Positions 1-11,261 of a stretch of 64,000 nucleotides of DNA are shown piece by piece. How positions within the stretch are numbered: the first letter of the stretch is position 1; the number at the start of each line of letters is the position of its first letter. Where the stretch lies: assembly GCA_946406115.1 (NCBI GenBank), contig OX291549.1, forward strand, positions 18,871,901 to 18,935,900. Reading direction: 5' to 3'. The notes below the pieces were generated by a model, which saw only the letters and a program-made list of their open reading frames with translations, did not search any database and was not told the origin of the DNA. The stretch is from Apoda limacodes. Lineage: Eukaryota; Arthropoda; Insecta; Lepidoptera; Limacodidae. Made by a program: the position numbers and the translations under genes.

Positions 1-674
1 TGATGTTGGTGGTGACATTCCAAAAACTAGTCCCCCGAGGGTGTATCTCAAGATTTTAGGGGTGTGTCCACTCACGCTTTACAAAAACTTAACCTGGAGA
101 CGTGTCGGTTCACGCTTGATATGACTTGACATGTTATACCTACAGAAAACCTTCAATTCAAGTCGGTCGAAGTTTAAAGAGAAAAGCTGATAATAGTGTT
201 AAAGATTTACAACTAGCATCGACGTCAACATGATTCTATGCTCAGCACTTACGATCTAAGAAACACAAATAGAAATGTCTTATTCCTAATCATAATTTAC
301 TTTATGTGTCTGTTATATCACTTGTGAAGTATTTATAGCATCAATTGAAGAATCAATACTATTTTATTATTCATGCAGATTTTGATCAGGAAACAAAAGA
401 TTTAAAAAATTCTTTTGAATTTTTAAATTTGTCTATTAGGAATTGGATAAAAATTGGTGAACTAAAAATATTTAGTATGTTTTAATTACTGTTTAGTTCT
501 TAATGTTTTTGCAGACGGGTTTTTTATTTATTTAATTATTTATTTCTTATTATGTATTGTTTCAGAATAAGTCGTTTAAAGTTTCAAACTTCTATGTAGG
601 TATTATAATTTTAACGATAGTCCAAAAATAACAAAAAACTGTTCTTGTATGGTCTTCATTCCTTCCTATCTTAA
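1..674. other. AT-rich spacer, no gene seen
   Basis: No open frame with recognisable protein content and no clear repeat structure was seen. The stretch is AT-rich with homopolymer runs, and it runs into a tandem repeat on its right. Confidence 0.6.
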
Positions 675-959
675 ATTTTTGCATTTGGTATTTTTATTAC
701 TTTTATGAAATTCGCCACAATAACATACGTATATATTATACTTTATAGACTAAACTTTGGTGTGAAAATTTTTTGCATTTGTTATTTTTATTTACCTTTA
801 TGAAATTCGCCATAATAACATATGTATATATTATACTTTATAGACTAAACTTTGGTGTAAAAGATTTTTGCTTTTGTTATTTTAATTACTTTTATGAAAT
901 TCACCATGATAACATATTTATATATTATACTTTATGGACTAAACTTTGGTGTAAAAGAT
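675..959. repeat. three tandem copies of a ~94-bp unit
   Basis: A unit of about 94-95 bp occurs three times head to tail. The copies can be lined up by 'gcatttg' at 681, 'gcatttg' at 775 and 'gcttttg' at 870, and each ends in 'taaactttggtgt(g/a)aaa'. They differ from one another at a modest number of positions. The small open frame across copies two and three is only a product of the repetition. Confidence 0.9.
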
Positions 960-1719
960 AGAACCCATTAAAGTTCGGACAGACAGGCAGCGTAGGCTTA
1001 ATAATAGGGTTCGTTGGTAAATTTGGGTACGTAACTTTAAGCCCAACATAACTTAGGCAGCAGTGATACTGTGACGTGAGTAAAATGTATCGAAATGAAG
1101 GTAAATATGATCTCGTCCCATCACTTTGCACCTGCTTAATAAAACCCGCAAAAAGGGACAGTTAATTAAACCCTATATACCCTTTTTAAAAGGTTCGCAC
1201 TTTGATCAGGGTCTGTCACTAAACAAACTTTTTTTAAAATTGATACAAGAGTAATTACTCTTCAAAGCGAAAATAAATTTGTTTCATACAGGGTTTTTAC
1301 CTTGCGCTGTCAAAACTCATTACATTTCCATTTTATTATTATAACTTAATTACAAAACATTAATGACTTAAGCTTTAGCCCAAATTGGGCAGGCAATTAT
1401 GAGCAATAAATGCGTACTAATCCCTATAGGCCCAAATTAGGAAAACACGTTTACAAATGTTATTTTCCTATAAAGGTGAAAGTTTCATCAAAAAATTATA
1501 TTTCATCTCTAAAGTCTCATACTTATCAATAATAATAAAAACGCACACATACACAACTGGAAACCCTGTATTATGATGACCAGAAACAGCCACATCACAA
1601 ATTAAATAAAAACACATTAAAGACCACCGGACTCTTAATGTAGTAATTAAGAGCGCATTACTCATGGTACCAAGAGATGACAGGTCAAATTTGATCATAT
1701 GCCATAACATTTTATCAGC
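960..1719. other. spacer with a short degenerate repeat fragment
   Basis: Around 975-1012 the order 'acagac...cagcgtaggcttaataatagggttcg' resembles the repeat piece at 9068-9110 ('gacggacagcgaagccttagtaatagggttcc'). Nothing else was recognised. Confidence 0.4.
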
Positions 1720-1724
1720 TTATT

Positions 1725-1945
1725 TTGATCAAATGCTCACATATGCCTCTTCCGTGGCGCGCCACTTCTGGCGGTCCTCTGCCTTTCGCATCCAGCTGCC
1801 ACCTTTTAAGGGCTTCGGTCCATCGAGCTACAGGGCGTCGCACGCTTCGCTTTCCGATACACCGCCTCCACTCTGGCACACGTCTGCTCTGTTGGCTTTT
1901 TTGCAGTCTTTGGTGTCACCCACGCGAATTTTTCCGTATTTGACC
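1725..1945 (-). pseudogene. LINE reverse-transcriptase C-terminal remnant (possible)
   Basis: On the minus strand this GC-richer patch reads 'WMRKAEDRQKWRATEEAYV', preceded by 'VGDTKDCKKANRADVCQS' and one stop. The pattern of W, two acidic pairs, W and EAYV resembles the last residues of RTE-type LINE polymerases, where a Trp/Arg-rich 'W..A.DR..WR..GEAYV' motif is usual. The base composition differs from the flanks, which fits an inserted fragment. The assignment rests on one short motif. Confidence 0.45.
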
Positions 1946-2094
1946 CCCTTAAACAATAATTTTCTAAAAAAAAAAGCTTAAACACGTAATAACATTTTTG
2001 CAAATAAAAGTCTATGTATGTATTTGCCAATTTTATTGGCTCTATTTACAAGATTCAAAAATTACGGAAAACTTTATAAAATTCATACGAATAT

Positions 2095-2360
2095 TATAAT
2101 TGCGAAAATGAGTTTGTTTGTTTGTTCTTCTTTCACTCCACAACTGTGCATTCATTGACCTAAAATCGTTCAGAGATAGTTAAAAGGACAGAGAAGGACA
2201 AAGCTACTTTTTGTCCCCTAAAATATAAAGTCTTCGCAGGAATATAATAACTGTAACCAAATTCGACATACAGTTATAGCTTACTTGCTATAACAAACTT
2301 CCTTTACATAATCAAAAAGCTGCCTTAGGAATCCCACGTCGATAACAGAATATAGCGCGA
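2095..2360 (-). repeat. dispersed lepidopteran-type repeat, reverse orientation
   Basis: The start 'attgcgaaaatgagtttgtttgtttg' is the complement of the '...acaaactca(c/t)ttt(t/c)...' tail seen in other copies here (such as 49900-50056). The end 'tcccacgtcgataacagaatatagcgcgagcagagtc' is the complement of the 'gcggctccgc...gtcatcggcgtgggat' head. It is a diverged copy of the repeat family described at 40141-40424. Confidence 0.55.
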
Positions 2361-3060
2361 GCAGAGTCACTGGCATAAGCTAGTATTTAATAATATGTAT
2401 TGTTGAAATTTTAATAATAAAAATTTTACTTATTAATATTTCATATTAATATAAGTTTAAAAAAATAATTATTCAGGAAAAGTATTTATTTATTAAGTAC
2501 GTTTATAATTTTGCATTTTCTTAAAAAAGTTTTTAATCAGCAGGTAAAAAGTTTGTAACGATTTAAAAAAATCTGCAACCAGGCATTATTTTATAGGAAG
2601 ATAAAGTTATTAGCTTAGTTGGTATAAGAAAGTAAGTACGTAAATCAAGAAAAACATTAAAAGAAAATTGAAATTTAAACGAACGCTAACTTTAATTATT
2701 ATATTTGTAATGAATCCTCTTTTTATTGCTTAAGTAACGAAAATATACCATAACAATTACAAAAAACATGTTATCTACTTTAAATAAAAGCTATTTGGTA
2801 AAGAAAAACTTTTAGGCCGCTTTATTATTTTGTAAAAGTTTTGGAAGATAATAACAAAAAGTTTGACTACAAAATAATTAAATATTCGCTATTAATATCG
2901 TAAATATTAATTTATTATTACAATAGCCTAGTGTTTGTATATCTTGTTACTTGTTTTTTAGTTTTGGTTCACGTTGATCGTCCAAAAGCTTTTAACTTGT
3001 AATGAAACTAGCTAAGTGCGTGTCTTACACTACACGCATCAAATTGTTTCAAGAATAACA
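2361..3060. other. AT-rich spacer, nothing recognised
   Basis: Very AT-rich with no open frame of note on either strand. Confidence 0.6.
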
Positions 3061-3072
3061 CTTATTGCAGAC

Positions 3073-3260
3073 TGGCCTTCACCCGCGGCTCCGCTTGGCT
3101 ATATTCGGTTTCGGCGTGGGATTCCTCCTTGAATAGTAAGGAAGTTTGCCATAGTTGTAGCTAAAGGAATTAAGTTATAGTTATTGCTAAGGGAACTTTT
3201 ATATTTAGATTCCAGATATAATCTTTCTACATTTCAAATTCTAGCCAAAGTTCAGTTGTT
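3073..3260 (+). repeat. dispersed repeat fragment ('cgcggctccgc...ggcgtggga' head)
   Basis: The piece 'ggccttcacccgcggctccgcttggctatattcggtttcggcgtgggattcctccttg' matches the head of the repeat family also seen at 8650, 9606 and 40141. The right part is diverged. Confidence 0.55.
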
Positions 3261-3477
3261 GTGCAGTGCCGGAGTAACAAATTCACTCTTAGGCCTATAA
3301 ACTATCTCTGTCCAAAAAATTACGTCAGCAAACAAACTTTCGCATTTGTGTACGGTTAGCATTGTTTAAGGTTTGTACCGCGGCTTTACTCGTGCGCAAT
3401 TCGGTCACCACCGCAAAATTCCTTGGGCAACTACTTGATGTATTAGAATAAATAAAATAAATTTTTGGACAGACAAT

Positions 3478-3690
3478 GGATATAAATACATACATATTAC
3501 ATTTATTTTTGGAAATACATACACATATCATACATAAATACACCCAACTCAAGACAAACACATGTTTATCACATAAATGTTTGGCTAGTGCAGGAATCGT
3601 TTCCACACCCTCTGCACAGCAGTCGGCCATACTACCAACTAGGCTGCGAGGGAATCGAATTCGGAATAAAAGTATTCTATGTTTTTCTCT
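3478..3690 (-). repeat. tRNA-headed SINE, reverse orientation
   Basis: The complement of 3590-3655 reads as a Pol III-type head: 'gcagcctagttggtagtatgg' (A-box-like) followed by 'gaaacgattcctgc' (B-box-like). It then runs into the shared body 'aacatttatgtgataaacatgtgtttgtcttgagttgggtgtatttatgtatg'. The same order is seen on the plus strand at 33580-33720, so this is a two-copy observation and not a chance match. It probably has no coding role. Confidence 0.75.
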
Positions 3691-3894
3691 GACCCTCCTG
3701 GTACACCTGTGCCAAAACTCATGTCTTTGCATGTTGTCATGTTGTATCGTAAAGAAATAGATAGGTAGACGTATTCTTTATTGCTCACCAAAAAAATATT
3801 TAATACTAATTAATAATTGGAAAGCATACAAGTATACAATAAAGGTATAGGTCAGTCGCATCCCTGAGAAAATCTGTGGGACCTCTAATGGCGT

Positions 3895-4065
3895 AAAAAA
3901 AATTATATGTCCATCTTCGTTCCATCACCTATCTCAGTGGGCCGAAAATCGCAAGTTATCCTGTTGCTCCGTTGCTATGTAAAAATCTATTCTCGTGGGA
4001 ACTCTTAGCCCGGATATAAGTATTTCTTTGTTTTTTTAGGACTTTCAGATACCTATGTGCCAAAA
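3895..4065 (+). repeat. dispersed repeat fragment shared with 16200-16380
   Basis: The piece 'tatgtccatcttcgttccatcacctatctcagtg(g)gccgaaaatcgc' and the later 'cccggatataagtatttctttg' run in the same order as 'catgtccatctcaatctctcca...gccaaaaattcgg' and 'ccgggataaaaagtatcttatg' at 16210-16370. Both look like decayed copies of one repeat. Confidence 0.45.
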
Positions 4066-4084
4066 ATTCAGAACGAGGAAATTT

Positions 4085-4330
4085 GCTGGAGTACTAAGGT
4101 TACTGACATATCGCTAGTTAGCAAGCTGAAGTGGCAATATGCAGGCCACATCACAGTTTAAGTTAAACCGATGTGTATGAAAGGTTCACAGTATCGACCA
4201 CGGATCGGAAGACGTAGGACGACCGTCTACTAGGTGGACGAGCTAGTTTCGCAGAGAGCCAGTGGATGCAGGCGACTTATAAACGATGGTTGTTGTGGAG
4301 ACATTTATGGGAAGCCTGTGTCTTGTCGAC
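4085..4330 (+). pseudogene. RTE-type LINE 3' coding remnant
   Basis: The plus strand can be read as 'DISLVSKLKWQYAGHIT', then 'TTDRKT*DDRLLGGRAS', then 'SQWMQATYKRWLLWRHLWEAC'. This is the usual order at the C-terminus of RTE-clade LINE polymerases: V-A-K-L-K-W-x-W-A-G-H-I, then R-P-R-T-G-R-R, then W-M-x-x-A-x-D-R. A related copy lies at 61850-62060. Stops and frame breaks show it is dead. Confidence 0.75.
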
Positions 4331-5097
4331 ATCTTACGGTTTAGACGAAGACATCGAGATGACGAAATTCTTGGTACCACCTTCATACTGGCTATATATA
4401 CCTACTTTGTTTTTGTTAATGAATTTGGTTTGTTAAATTGGAAACTAATAACAATAGGAAAACAAACATTGCCGTAATGAACTTGAGCGTACTTGCCAGT
4501 TTGTTTTATTTAGTTGGAAAATTTGGTGGTACCTATACATACTATGAAAGGGTCTGGGGAACTAGGTGGCTGGTACCTAATGTACTTATTCAATATACTT
4601 AAACTTTGGGAATCTAAAGTTTCTATTATCTACCTTGTGATGTGACACGAAATAAATAAAATAGATAGAATAGATATGATTATGAATGAAATATGTATAA
4701 AATAAAGTAAACATCTGATAGAAAAATTATTATTTGGTATTAGAATGAAAAGGAACTTGAGAGAAAAAATTAGAATGTTACGATGTTATGAGTAAGGCAA
4801 AACCAGAAAACAATTGTCCACTTTTATGGTATGGATAATTATGTCTCTTCGAAAGCAAATTAAAAAGGATACCTATTACTCATTTGTGACTTTGATATAT
4901 CGTTTCTAGGGTTCCGTAATTCAAAAGAAACATGGGAACACTTATGGAATCACTTCGTTGTTCACGTCATGCTCCCTAGAAACCCTGTAATCTGATTTGC
5001 TATTTATAAACTGTACTGTATTAGTACATACTTACCTAAAATAAATTGTACCTTTCTACGCAATTTTGCGCTTATATTTAAATAAATATTGGTTTAG

Positions 5098-5495
5098 TCA
5101 ACATTTTTTATATATTAAAGTGAAAACTTCTTTAGCGGCGGTGTGCACTTTTTTGTGATGCGTAAAAAATGATAAACTCGCGACAGGCTGATCGAAAATT
5201 CGTAAGACGGAAACCATAATGCCACTCCATAAAAATTCGCAAGACGGAAACCATAATGCTACACCATAATAGGATGATTGGCAAAATAAAAAGATTAATT
5301 TTGAAGTGAAAACTGCTTTAGCGGCGTTGTGCACTTTTATGTGATGGGTAAAAAATGTTAAACTCTATATGACGAATAAACAGTAAGAGGAAAGTGGGTT
5401 GAAGATAAGATGAAAGTGCGGATTACACATGTTAAAATGTTATATCCAGGTTTTCACTTCTGCCGGCACTCCCGGAGTGCAACCCGGTTTTTTTT
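5098..5495. repeat. repeat copy A of a two-copy unnamed family
   Basis: This copy and 11262-11625 share both ends. The left end is 'gtgaaaac(t)nctttagcgg(c)ggtgtgcactttt' followed by 'gggtaaaaaatg'. The right end is 'acttctgccgrcactcccggag' and a T-run. Between them is 'ctgatcgaaaattcgtaagacggaaaccataatg', present twice in each copy. In this copy the left-end sequence itself is also repeated at 5305-5360. A 7-bp-arm hairpin (GCACTCC/GGAGTGC) sits just before the T-run. No protein-coding content was seen and I do not know the family. Confidence 0.7.
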
Positions 5496-5496
5496 T

Positions 5497-7030
5497 TAGA
5501 ATATATAATAGTTATTTAAGAAATACAGTGACAATTAAAATTAGTTTTCTAGATATGAGCGAACTAATCACCTGCAGGAAATGAGTACGCTTGCCCATAC
5601 AGAGGGTATAAGCGTTTGCAAGCAGTAATTTTACAAAAATCGATATTAATAACAATAATAAGCATATTTATTATATATTATTATATACATATAAAAAATT
5701 TATGATTTTACATACAAGGAACAAACTATGATACTACCTGAACGGGTTATGTCTTAAAATAAACACATTATCATTATTAATAAGATAGGTAGGCATTTGT
5801 GACTCAGAAAACTGTCACACGATTAACATCATCTGTGACTTAAAAAACTGTCACACGAGTTACAGCATCGATTCTACAAAATAATATGAATACTACTTAC
5901 ACAGTACTATTATAACTAATGAATAAGTTGTTTCTATACTAAAAAAAAAATGAAAAGAAATAAAAAAAGGGTTGCATTGAAATCAACATGATTGCACAAT
6001 ACTATCACATTCTAGCGTTCAATTTGTAAGAACACAATTATTTTAGGTACGGACTAGTAAACGTTACTACTATCTTTTACTGGGTTCTACCCACTGAAAA
6101 CATAAGTTTAAATTACCAAAAAAATTAACAAAACAGAAGGTTTTTTTTATCTGGTTGTCTTTTTCTTTTTTATCACTTTCCGCGCATCACCCCAACTCAC
6201 AAACAAAAACAATACCAAAATAAAGTTAAAATCGCAACGATAGCAGCCGTTCAGGAGAATAATAGATAAATCCTAGCAACCGTTATATATATTGTGTCAA
6301 ATAAATCCCTAACACATTTTAAGAACTCCACGTTTTAATATATATCATGATAGTACCCTGATCAAATATTAGTTTATTTTATCAACAAATAAGAAAAGCA
6401 AGTAAACACTCAATTAACCCAATTTTTATTCACCATACAAAATAAACTGAAGGCGTCACATGTATTAGCGACTCAAGGAACGCTAACTTTCTTTGTAATA
6501 TTATTCTACTCTTTGACGCTAACTAAATTTATCTGAGGCGATTATGTACGTCGTAGCATCAAAGGGATCGCAACTATGGTCACTGCGTACACTTTCTCGC
6601 TACACCACGTGACCCTTTTTCTTTGGAACACTCAAGTTGAACGTAATAACAAATACTGAGAACTAGGTACCTATGAAACTATCAACAAATCTAGCGTCTA
6701 GGTCAACGTATTCAAAAAATACGACCATTTTTACTCATATTTTAAAACTTTCAAACAAATTATGCATAAAAATCATGGAAGTCGAGAAGCAAGAATTCTA
6801 AAATCTATTTAAATATCAATAATCTATTTATGTTTTAAATAAAAGCAATTGAAGTTTATTATTTCAGCAAAAAATAATTAGGTAACGAACACTCTAATAT
6901 CAATGTTATGTGCTTGAAAGCCATCATAAAATGCTTTGAATCACAAGACGAGAACGCTTCACGAGCGCCCTTAAGTCACGATCTGCCTCTTCGTTGCGTC
7001 TTTCATTAATATTAGAAATGAAATGAATTA
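5497..7030. other. AT-rich spacer with a short hairpin-bearing direct repeat
   Basis: At 5797-5872 a unit of about 36 bp occurs twice ('gtgactcagaaaactgtcac...' and 'gtgacttaaaaaactgtcac...'). Each unit can fold, since GTGAC pairs with GTCAC. No gene-like content was found in the rest. Confidence 0.5.
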
Positions 7031-7037
7031 CCATACC

Positions 7038-7259
7038 TTAGTACCTACAGTTATCATTTAATTCACTCTTATTATGTCTTATTATGGGTTGGTCCCACAA
7101 CTTTAAGGTAGGTTTTAAGTCGGTTTTTTGGCTTGTGATCATGGTTGCAGTTTTACTCACAGTGACTGCTATCCTCCATTTCTCCAGCCATGTTGGAACA
7201 AGGTCCAGTAGCCTTTGATGACCACTAGGAACCTGTCTGCAGTAAATCATTAATGTCAT
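7038..7259 (-). pseudogene. non-LTR retrotransposon reverse-transcriptase fragment
   Basis: The minus strand reads 'LLDLVPTWLEKWRIAVTVSK' followed by 'TATMITSQKTDLKPTLKLWDQPI'. This is the region after the palm of jockey-like LINE polymerases, where 'L..L..W...WRI.VN..K' is followed by a short basic stretch and 'L.G..I'. Only about 70 codons remain and neither end is natural, so it is a fragment. Confidence 0.7.
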
Positions 7260-8640
7260 AAAAGCATTTTTTAATAAGCCAATTGTACAAACATTTCTTA
7301 AACATTTGGGAAAGGAAATGGTACTATGTCGTTTGGTAGCGAATTATAATTTTTATGGACATATAGACAACGCTATTTTTATTTATTTTAAGCCTGAAAT
7401 TTGAACCTTGTAGTCGTTTATGTTTTGTGTTTTTTATCCGTTTTATTTACATTGTTACTTTCTTGGTTTGGAATTCATCCTCATTGTAAATAAATACCCG
7501 ACCCATTAGCGCTACGCCTTTCGTGGACGAAGTAACAAATGGACTTTCATTTCAAGGTTCCCTACTCTGCGTAAAGCACACTATACAGCCACAAGGTCAG
7601 ACACTGAGCGTTTGCGACAAGTAGTATCTTTGAAAAGGCACCAATTACGCTGTAAAGTGTGAGGATGAATTTGTATGCCGTTGGCGAGTGGTGTGATGGT
7701 AGAAAACAGCCGTGGGCATCATTTAAACATCTCAGAACACATCCCATTATACAAGTGGAAGAACACACACAAGAATACTTTGCCTAGGTAGGTCTAACTT
7801 CGACAATCAACAAATGGCCATTCTATTCCTATCTCGTCAAAAACTCTTCTTGCCGTAAAAAAAAAATAATAGCAAATCAATTTATAAGTAAACAATCAAT
7901 TTCCAATTATTTCTGCAGAATTATTCTAAAGAATCATTTAACAAAGGAATTCAATTACCATTAAAATGTAAAGTGCTGAGACCTAAAAATCATTAGATAT
8001 TCAATTGTTTCTAGATAAACAGAACACTTCGCAACTGACTCTTAATTCCAGAACTTCATTCCTAAATAAGCTTCTTGTATTGTTAATATAAAATCAAATA
8101 TATTAAAGTACATATAAACCACAGTACCTCCTTGAATTCAATTTAAAGAGTAATCATGGTACATGTTTCGTTTTTTGATGTTTAGTATATTTATTGGGTA
8201 AGAGAGCTTAGCTTAGATTGTCAAAGTATTCAAGTATACATTAAATTCCATATTTTTTTCTAAAAAAAAAATAACTTTTTTGCTACTCTGTTCCCCACTT
8301 GCCTTGGCCCATTCCCGACCTAAGTCTTTTGACCACTAGATCGCCTCACATATTAAACCTATTACTTCTATCTCCTATCAGTTATTTGATCGTGACCCTT
8401 CAGATAGACAAAAAACAATATTGATATAGAAAACGTGATCAGAAAGCAATTGTACAAATCATTTCTTGCAATTTTTTGCTTAGTCAATATATTCGTATAC
8501 TCGGTATCTTTCTGTTTGTCGAAAAAGGTTTTATAGACAGATTGATACTCGTTCTTCTATCCTAGGTTTCCGTTTGTATCTAAAAAATAGAAGATTGCAG
8601 AGCCTTATTGCTCTTGTATATGTAAATATCTACTTTCTTT
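7260..8640. other. AT-rich spacer, nothing recognised
   Basis: Open frames here are short and show no known motif. No repeat structure stood out. Confidence 0.55.
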
Positions 8641-9145
8641 TACGACCAATTCGGCAAAAAAATTGCGCCACTTCGGTTATCGGCGTGTAGTTGGACGGCA
8701 AATCCTTAATTTAAGTAAAAAATCTGCTACAGCAAGCTATAAGTGCAGCTATTCGTTCGTACACGTAGAATTAGGTCATACCTATAGTTATTCCTTCGGA
8801 AACTTTTGAATTTTCCGGAATAAAAAGCAGCGTATTTTATTGTCTGTATCTTTAAATATCAAAATCTCCGTGCTAACTGTCATCTTAATTGGTGGCTCCA
8901 CTGCGACATGATAAAAGGATAAAATTTCCTGTGACACTACTGGCATCAGCGTAGTATCACGGGAGATGTAGTTTTACCCATGACACTACCGGTAGTGAAA
9001 GAAAAATCTCCCAGTTGTAGTAAATCACAAAGTGATCGGTAATCATAACGGTTCATGAGATACAGCCTGGTAACAGACGGACGGACAGCGAAGCCTTAGT
9101 AATAGGGTTCCTAATTACCTTTCAGGTACAGAACCCTAAAAATGA
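8640..9145 (+). repeat. two abutting dispersed-repeat fragments
   Basis: 8660-8860 carries 'acttcggttatcggcgtg' and later 'atagttattccttcggaaacttttgaattttccggaataaaaagcagcg', as in 60300-60355. 9030-9140 carries 'cggttcatgagatacagcctggtaacagacggacgg...agggttcc...gtacagaaccctaaaaa'. The latter corresponds to the complement of 62880-62990 and is a member of the 'agggttccgtacc' family. Confidence 0.6.
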
Positions 9146-9258
9146 TTTAAAATCTAATTTTGAGAATCATCTCACAGAGAAAAATATATGCCGTCGAGAG
9201 AAAAAAACCGATAGAGCAAATATTGACGACACAAACATTTGTGCAATAAGTATTTGAT

Positions 9259-9513
9259 TTGCAATCAGTGATGCTATGTCCTAGTCCTTCGTATCTTTAT
9301 AACTATAAAAAGATTAATTGTTTAGATTTTACCATCACCAAGTTAAATGCGACACAACAAGAAGACAATAAAACCTATGGAGATGTCTACTGTTATTTCT
9401 GGGATGAAACTCATGACAAAAAAGATGTCTTCTGTTATTTCTGGGATGAAACTCATGGCAACAAAGGAGCAAATAAAATTGGTTCATGTCTATTTGACTA
9501 TTTAAAAACATAA
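9259..9513 (+). other. 84-codon open frame containing a 42-bp tandem duplication; doubtful gene
   Basis: The frame encodes an 84-residue peptide with a duplicated 14-residue unit (DVYCYFWDETHDKK, then DVFCYFWDETHGNK) at nucleotides 9382-9423 and 9424-9465. The unit length is a multiple of three, so the frame is kept. I recognise no family. There is no signal peptide, no membrane segment and no neighbouring exon. It may be a chance frame across a tandem duplication. Confidence 0.25.
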
Positions 9514-9605
9514 AGCTTCAAACACCCAGATAATAATTTGAACATTATTTTTTATTCGGACATAGTACAAAAGAAAGAAAGAAAGCAAAATCATAATTAA
9601 TTTTC

Positions 9606-9835
9606 GAACTTGCTTTTGCCCGCGGTTTTACCCGCTCCAAATTCGGTAATCGGTGTAGGACTTCATCGGCAACTTTTCAATTGTAGGACAGAAACCGACT
9701 CACACTTGACGTCTCACGTAGCCTATGCCCTTTCCCGACAGTCAAACTATCTTCATGCCGAGTTTTATATTAATCGGTAAGCGTAGAGAGGTTGCAGACA
9801 GAGAGAGTTAGTTACTTTTGCCTTTATAATGTAGC
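9606..9835 (+). repeat. dispersed repeat copy ('cgactcacacttgacg' family)
   Basis: Contains in order 'cttgcttttgcccgcggtttt', 'cggtaatcggtgtaggacttc', 'accgactcacacttgacg', 'gtagcctatgccctttccc', 'atcttcatgccgag' and 'gttacttttgcctttataat'. The order is the same at 10483-10652 and 26486-26702, which defines a dispersed family of a few hundred bp with a fixed right end. It is probably a LINE 3' end or a SINE. Confidence 0.75.
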
Positions 9836-10470
9836 AAACCCGGCAGACGTTGTCCTGCCCGGCCAAACAGCGCCACATTAAATATGATATTTTAAATTTT
9901 GCAATTCCATAATTACTACTAACGAATCTACGGTTAAGTCATCATTTTTTTATATCTCACTGTTTACTATGGCCTCTATATCTAAATTATTTAATACCAT
10001 ATTTTCTTCCAAATCTTCTATCATGGAAGTATGGAAGTACCTAAGCTAGCCCTTTTGATGCGTTATTTACGATCTATGTGATGTGTTGTTTCGAAACTAC
10101 AAATTTCACAATGATTGAAGATGTGGGATAATATAATAATCATGGATTTGCATTCAACATGTCGAATGTTGAAATCATTGTCGTACATTCAATCTTTGCC
10201 GTATAGGAGGAGATCAGTGACACACCAACTGCAGCGCCACTACCGGGGTCCAATTGTATTAATAAACCTTGTAGGGTTACTCTAACGTACACAAAGAATA
10301 TCATTGAAATCGTCCCTGCTGTTTAGGAAACGATCAGTGACACACCGACGACAGCACCACCTACCGGGTTCAATTGTATTTTAAAGCCATCCAAAAACCC
10401 ATTGAAATAATGAGACAAAATTTCACTTAACCGTTTAGGAGGAGTTAGATGACAGACACAAGTACAGAAG
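9836..10470 (+). repeat. fragments of a second dispersed family ('gcagacgttgtc ... aggaggag')
   Basis: 9841-9880 ('ccggcagacgttgtcctgcccggc') and 10430-10480 ('ccgtttaggaggagtta...acacaagtacagaagaattatac') match the head and tail of the copy at 38297-38490. In between, a unit of about 55 bp ('gatcagtgacacacc...gcagc(g/a)ccac...accgg(g)gt(c/t)caattgtatt') occurs at about 10212-10262 and again at about 10331-10381. Confidence 0.6.
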
Positions 10471-10482
10471 AATTATACCTAG

Positions 10483-10652
10483 AAAAGAAACCGACTCACA
10501 CTTGACGTTTTCAGGTAGCCTATGTCCTTTTCCGGGACACAGACTATCTCCATGTCAAATTTAATTCTAATCCGTACAGTGGTTTAAGCGTGAAGAAGTA
10601 ACAGACAGACAGACAGACAGAGTTACTTTCGCATTTATAATATTAGTATGGA
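10483..10652 (+). repeat. dispersed repeat copy with clean right end
   Basis: Best-preserved right half of the family at 9606. It runs from 'aaccgactcacacttgacg' through 'gtccttttccgggacacagactatctccatg' to '(cagа-type) gaca repeats' and 'gagttactttcgcatttataatattagtatgga'. A (GACA) run at 10602-10619 precedes the tail. Confidence 0.75.
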
Positions 10653-10697
10653 TTCCAGCATTAGTTGAAAATATCGGATATCCAATATTAGGCTCGC

Positions 10698-10731
10698 ATA
10701 GAAAAGAAAAGAAAAGAAAAGAGAAGAAAGG
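10698..10731. repeat. (AAAAG)n microsatellite
   Basis: About six units of AGAAA/AAAAG in a row, ending in 'gagaagaaagg'. Confidence 0.9.
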
Positions 10732-11261
10732 TATCCGATATTAAGATTTAACATCACAATATTAACTGTTGCTGGAATGAGAAGCATTTATACAATAAAA
10801 TAAATTTAATGAAATATGGCAAAAACAATAAATAGTATCATTTTTTTTTTTTAATAAAAATAACACCTGTTTTACAATATGTTTTCGCTTACAAAAATAT
10901 TGTTGTATCACCATCTTTTTTTGCTAGATAGGTAACCTTTCAGCCGTAGCCCTGTTTCATGATTGTCTATGATTATATAAAATCAAAAACAGACTTCACT
11001 ATTTAAAAAATCGCGATACTCGACCATGCGAAATTTGATTGGGCAACTATCCGATATACGGTGCGCCTCTGCCCTATCTACATATTTTTTTGTCTCTCCG
11101 CAACGTTCTCATATCACACTACATGTTATCCTATCATTTAGACTTTAGAGTAACGAGCACACATACACTTCTCAATTATCTCATTTCCATAGCATTTATT
11201 CTACTCCTTATGCTTTTTTCCCATACCCAACATTTTCATACATCCATGATGAAATCAACAT

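Noticed and set aside
9836..10470. Helitron assignment for the 'gcagacgttgtc ... aggaggag' family
   Set aside because: I could not show a TC start or a hairpin followed by CTRR at the right end.
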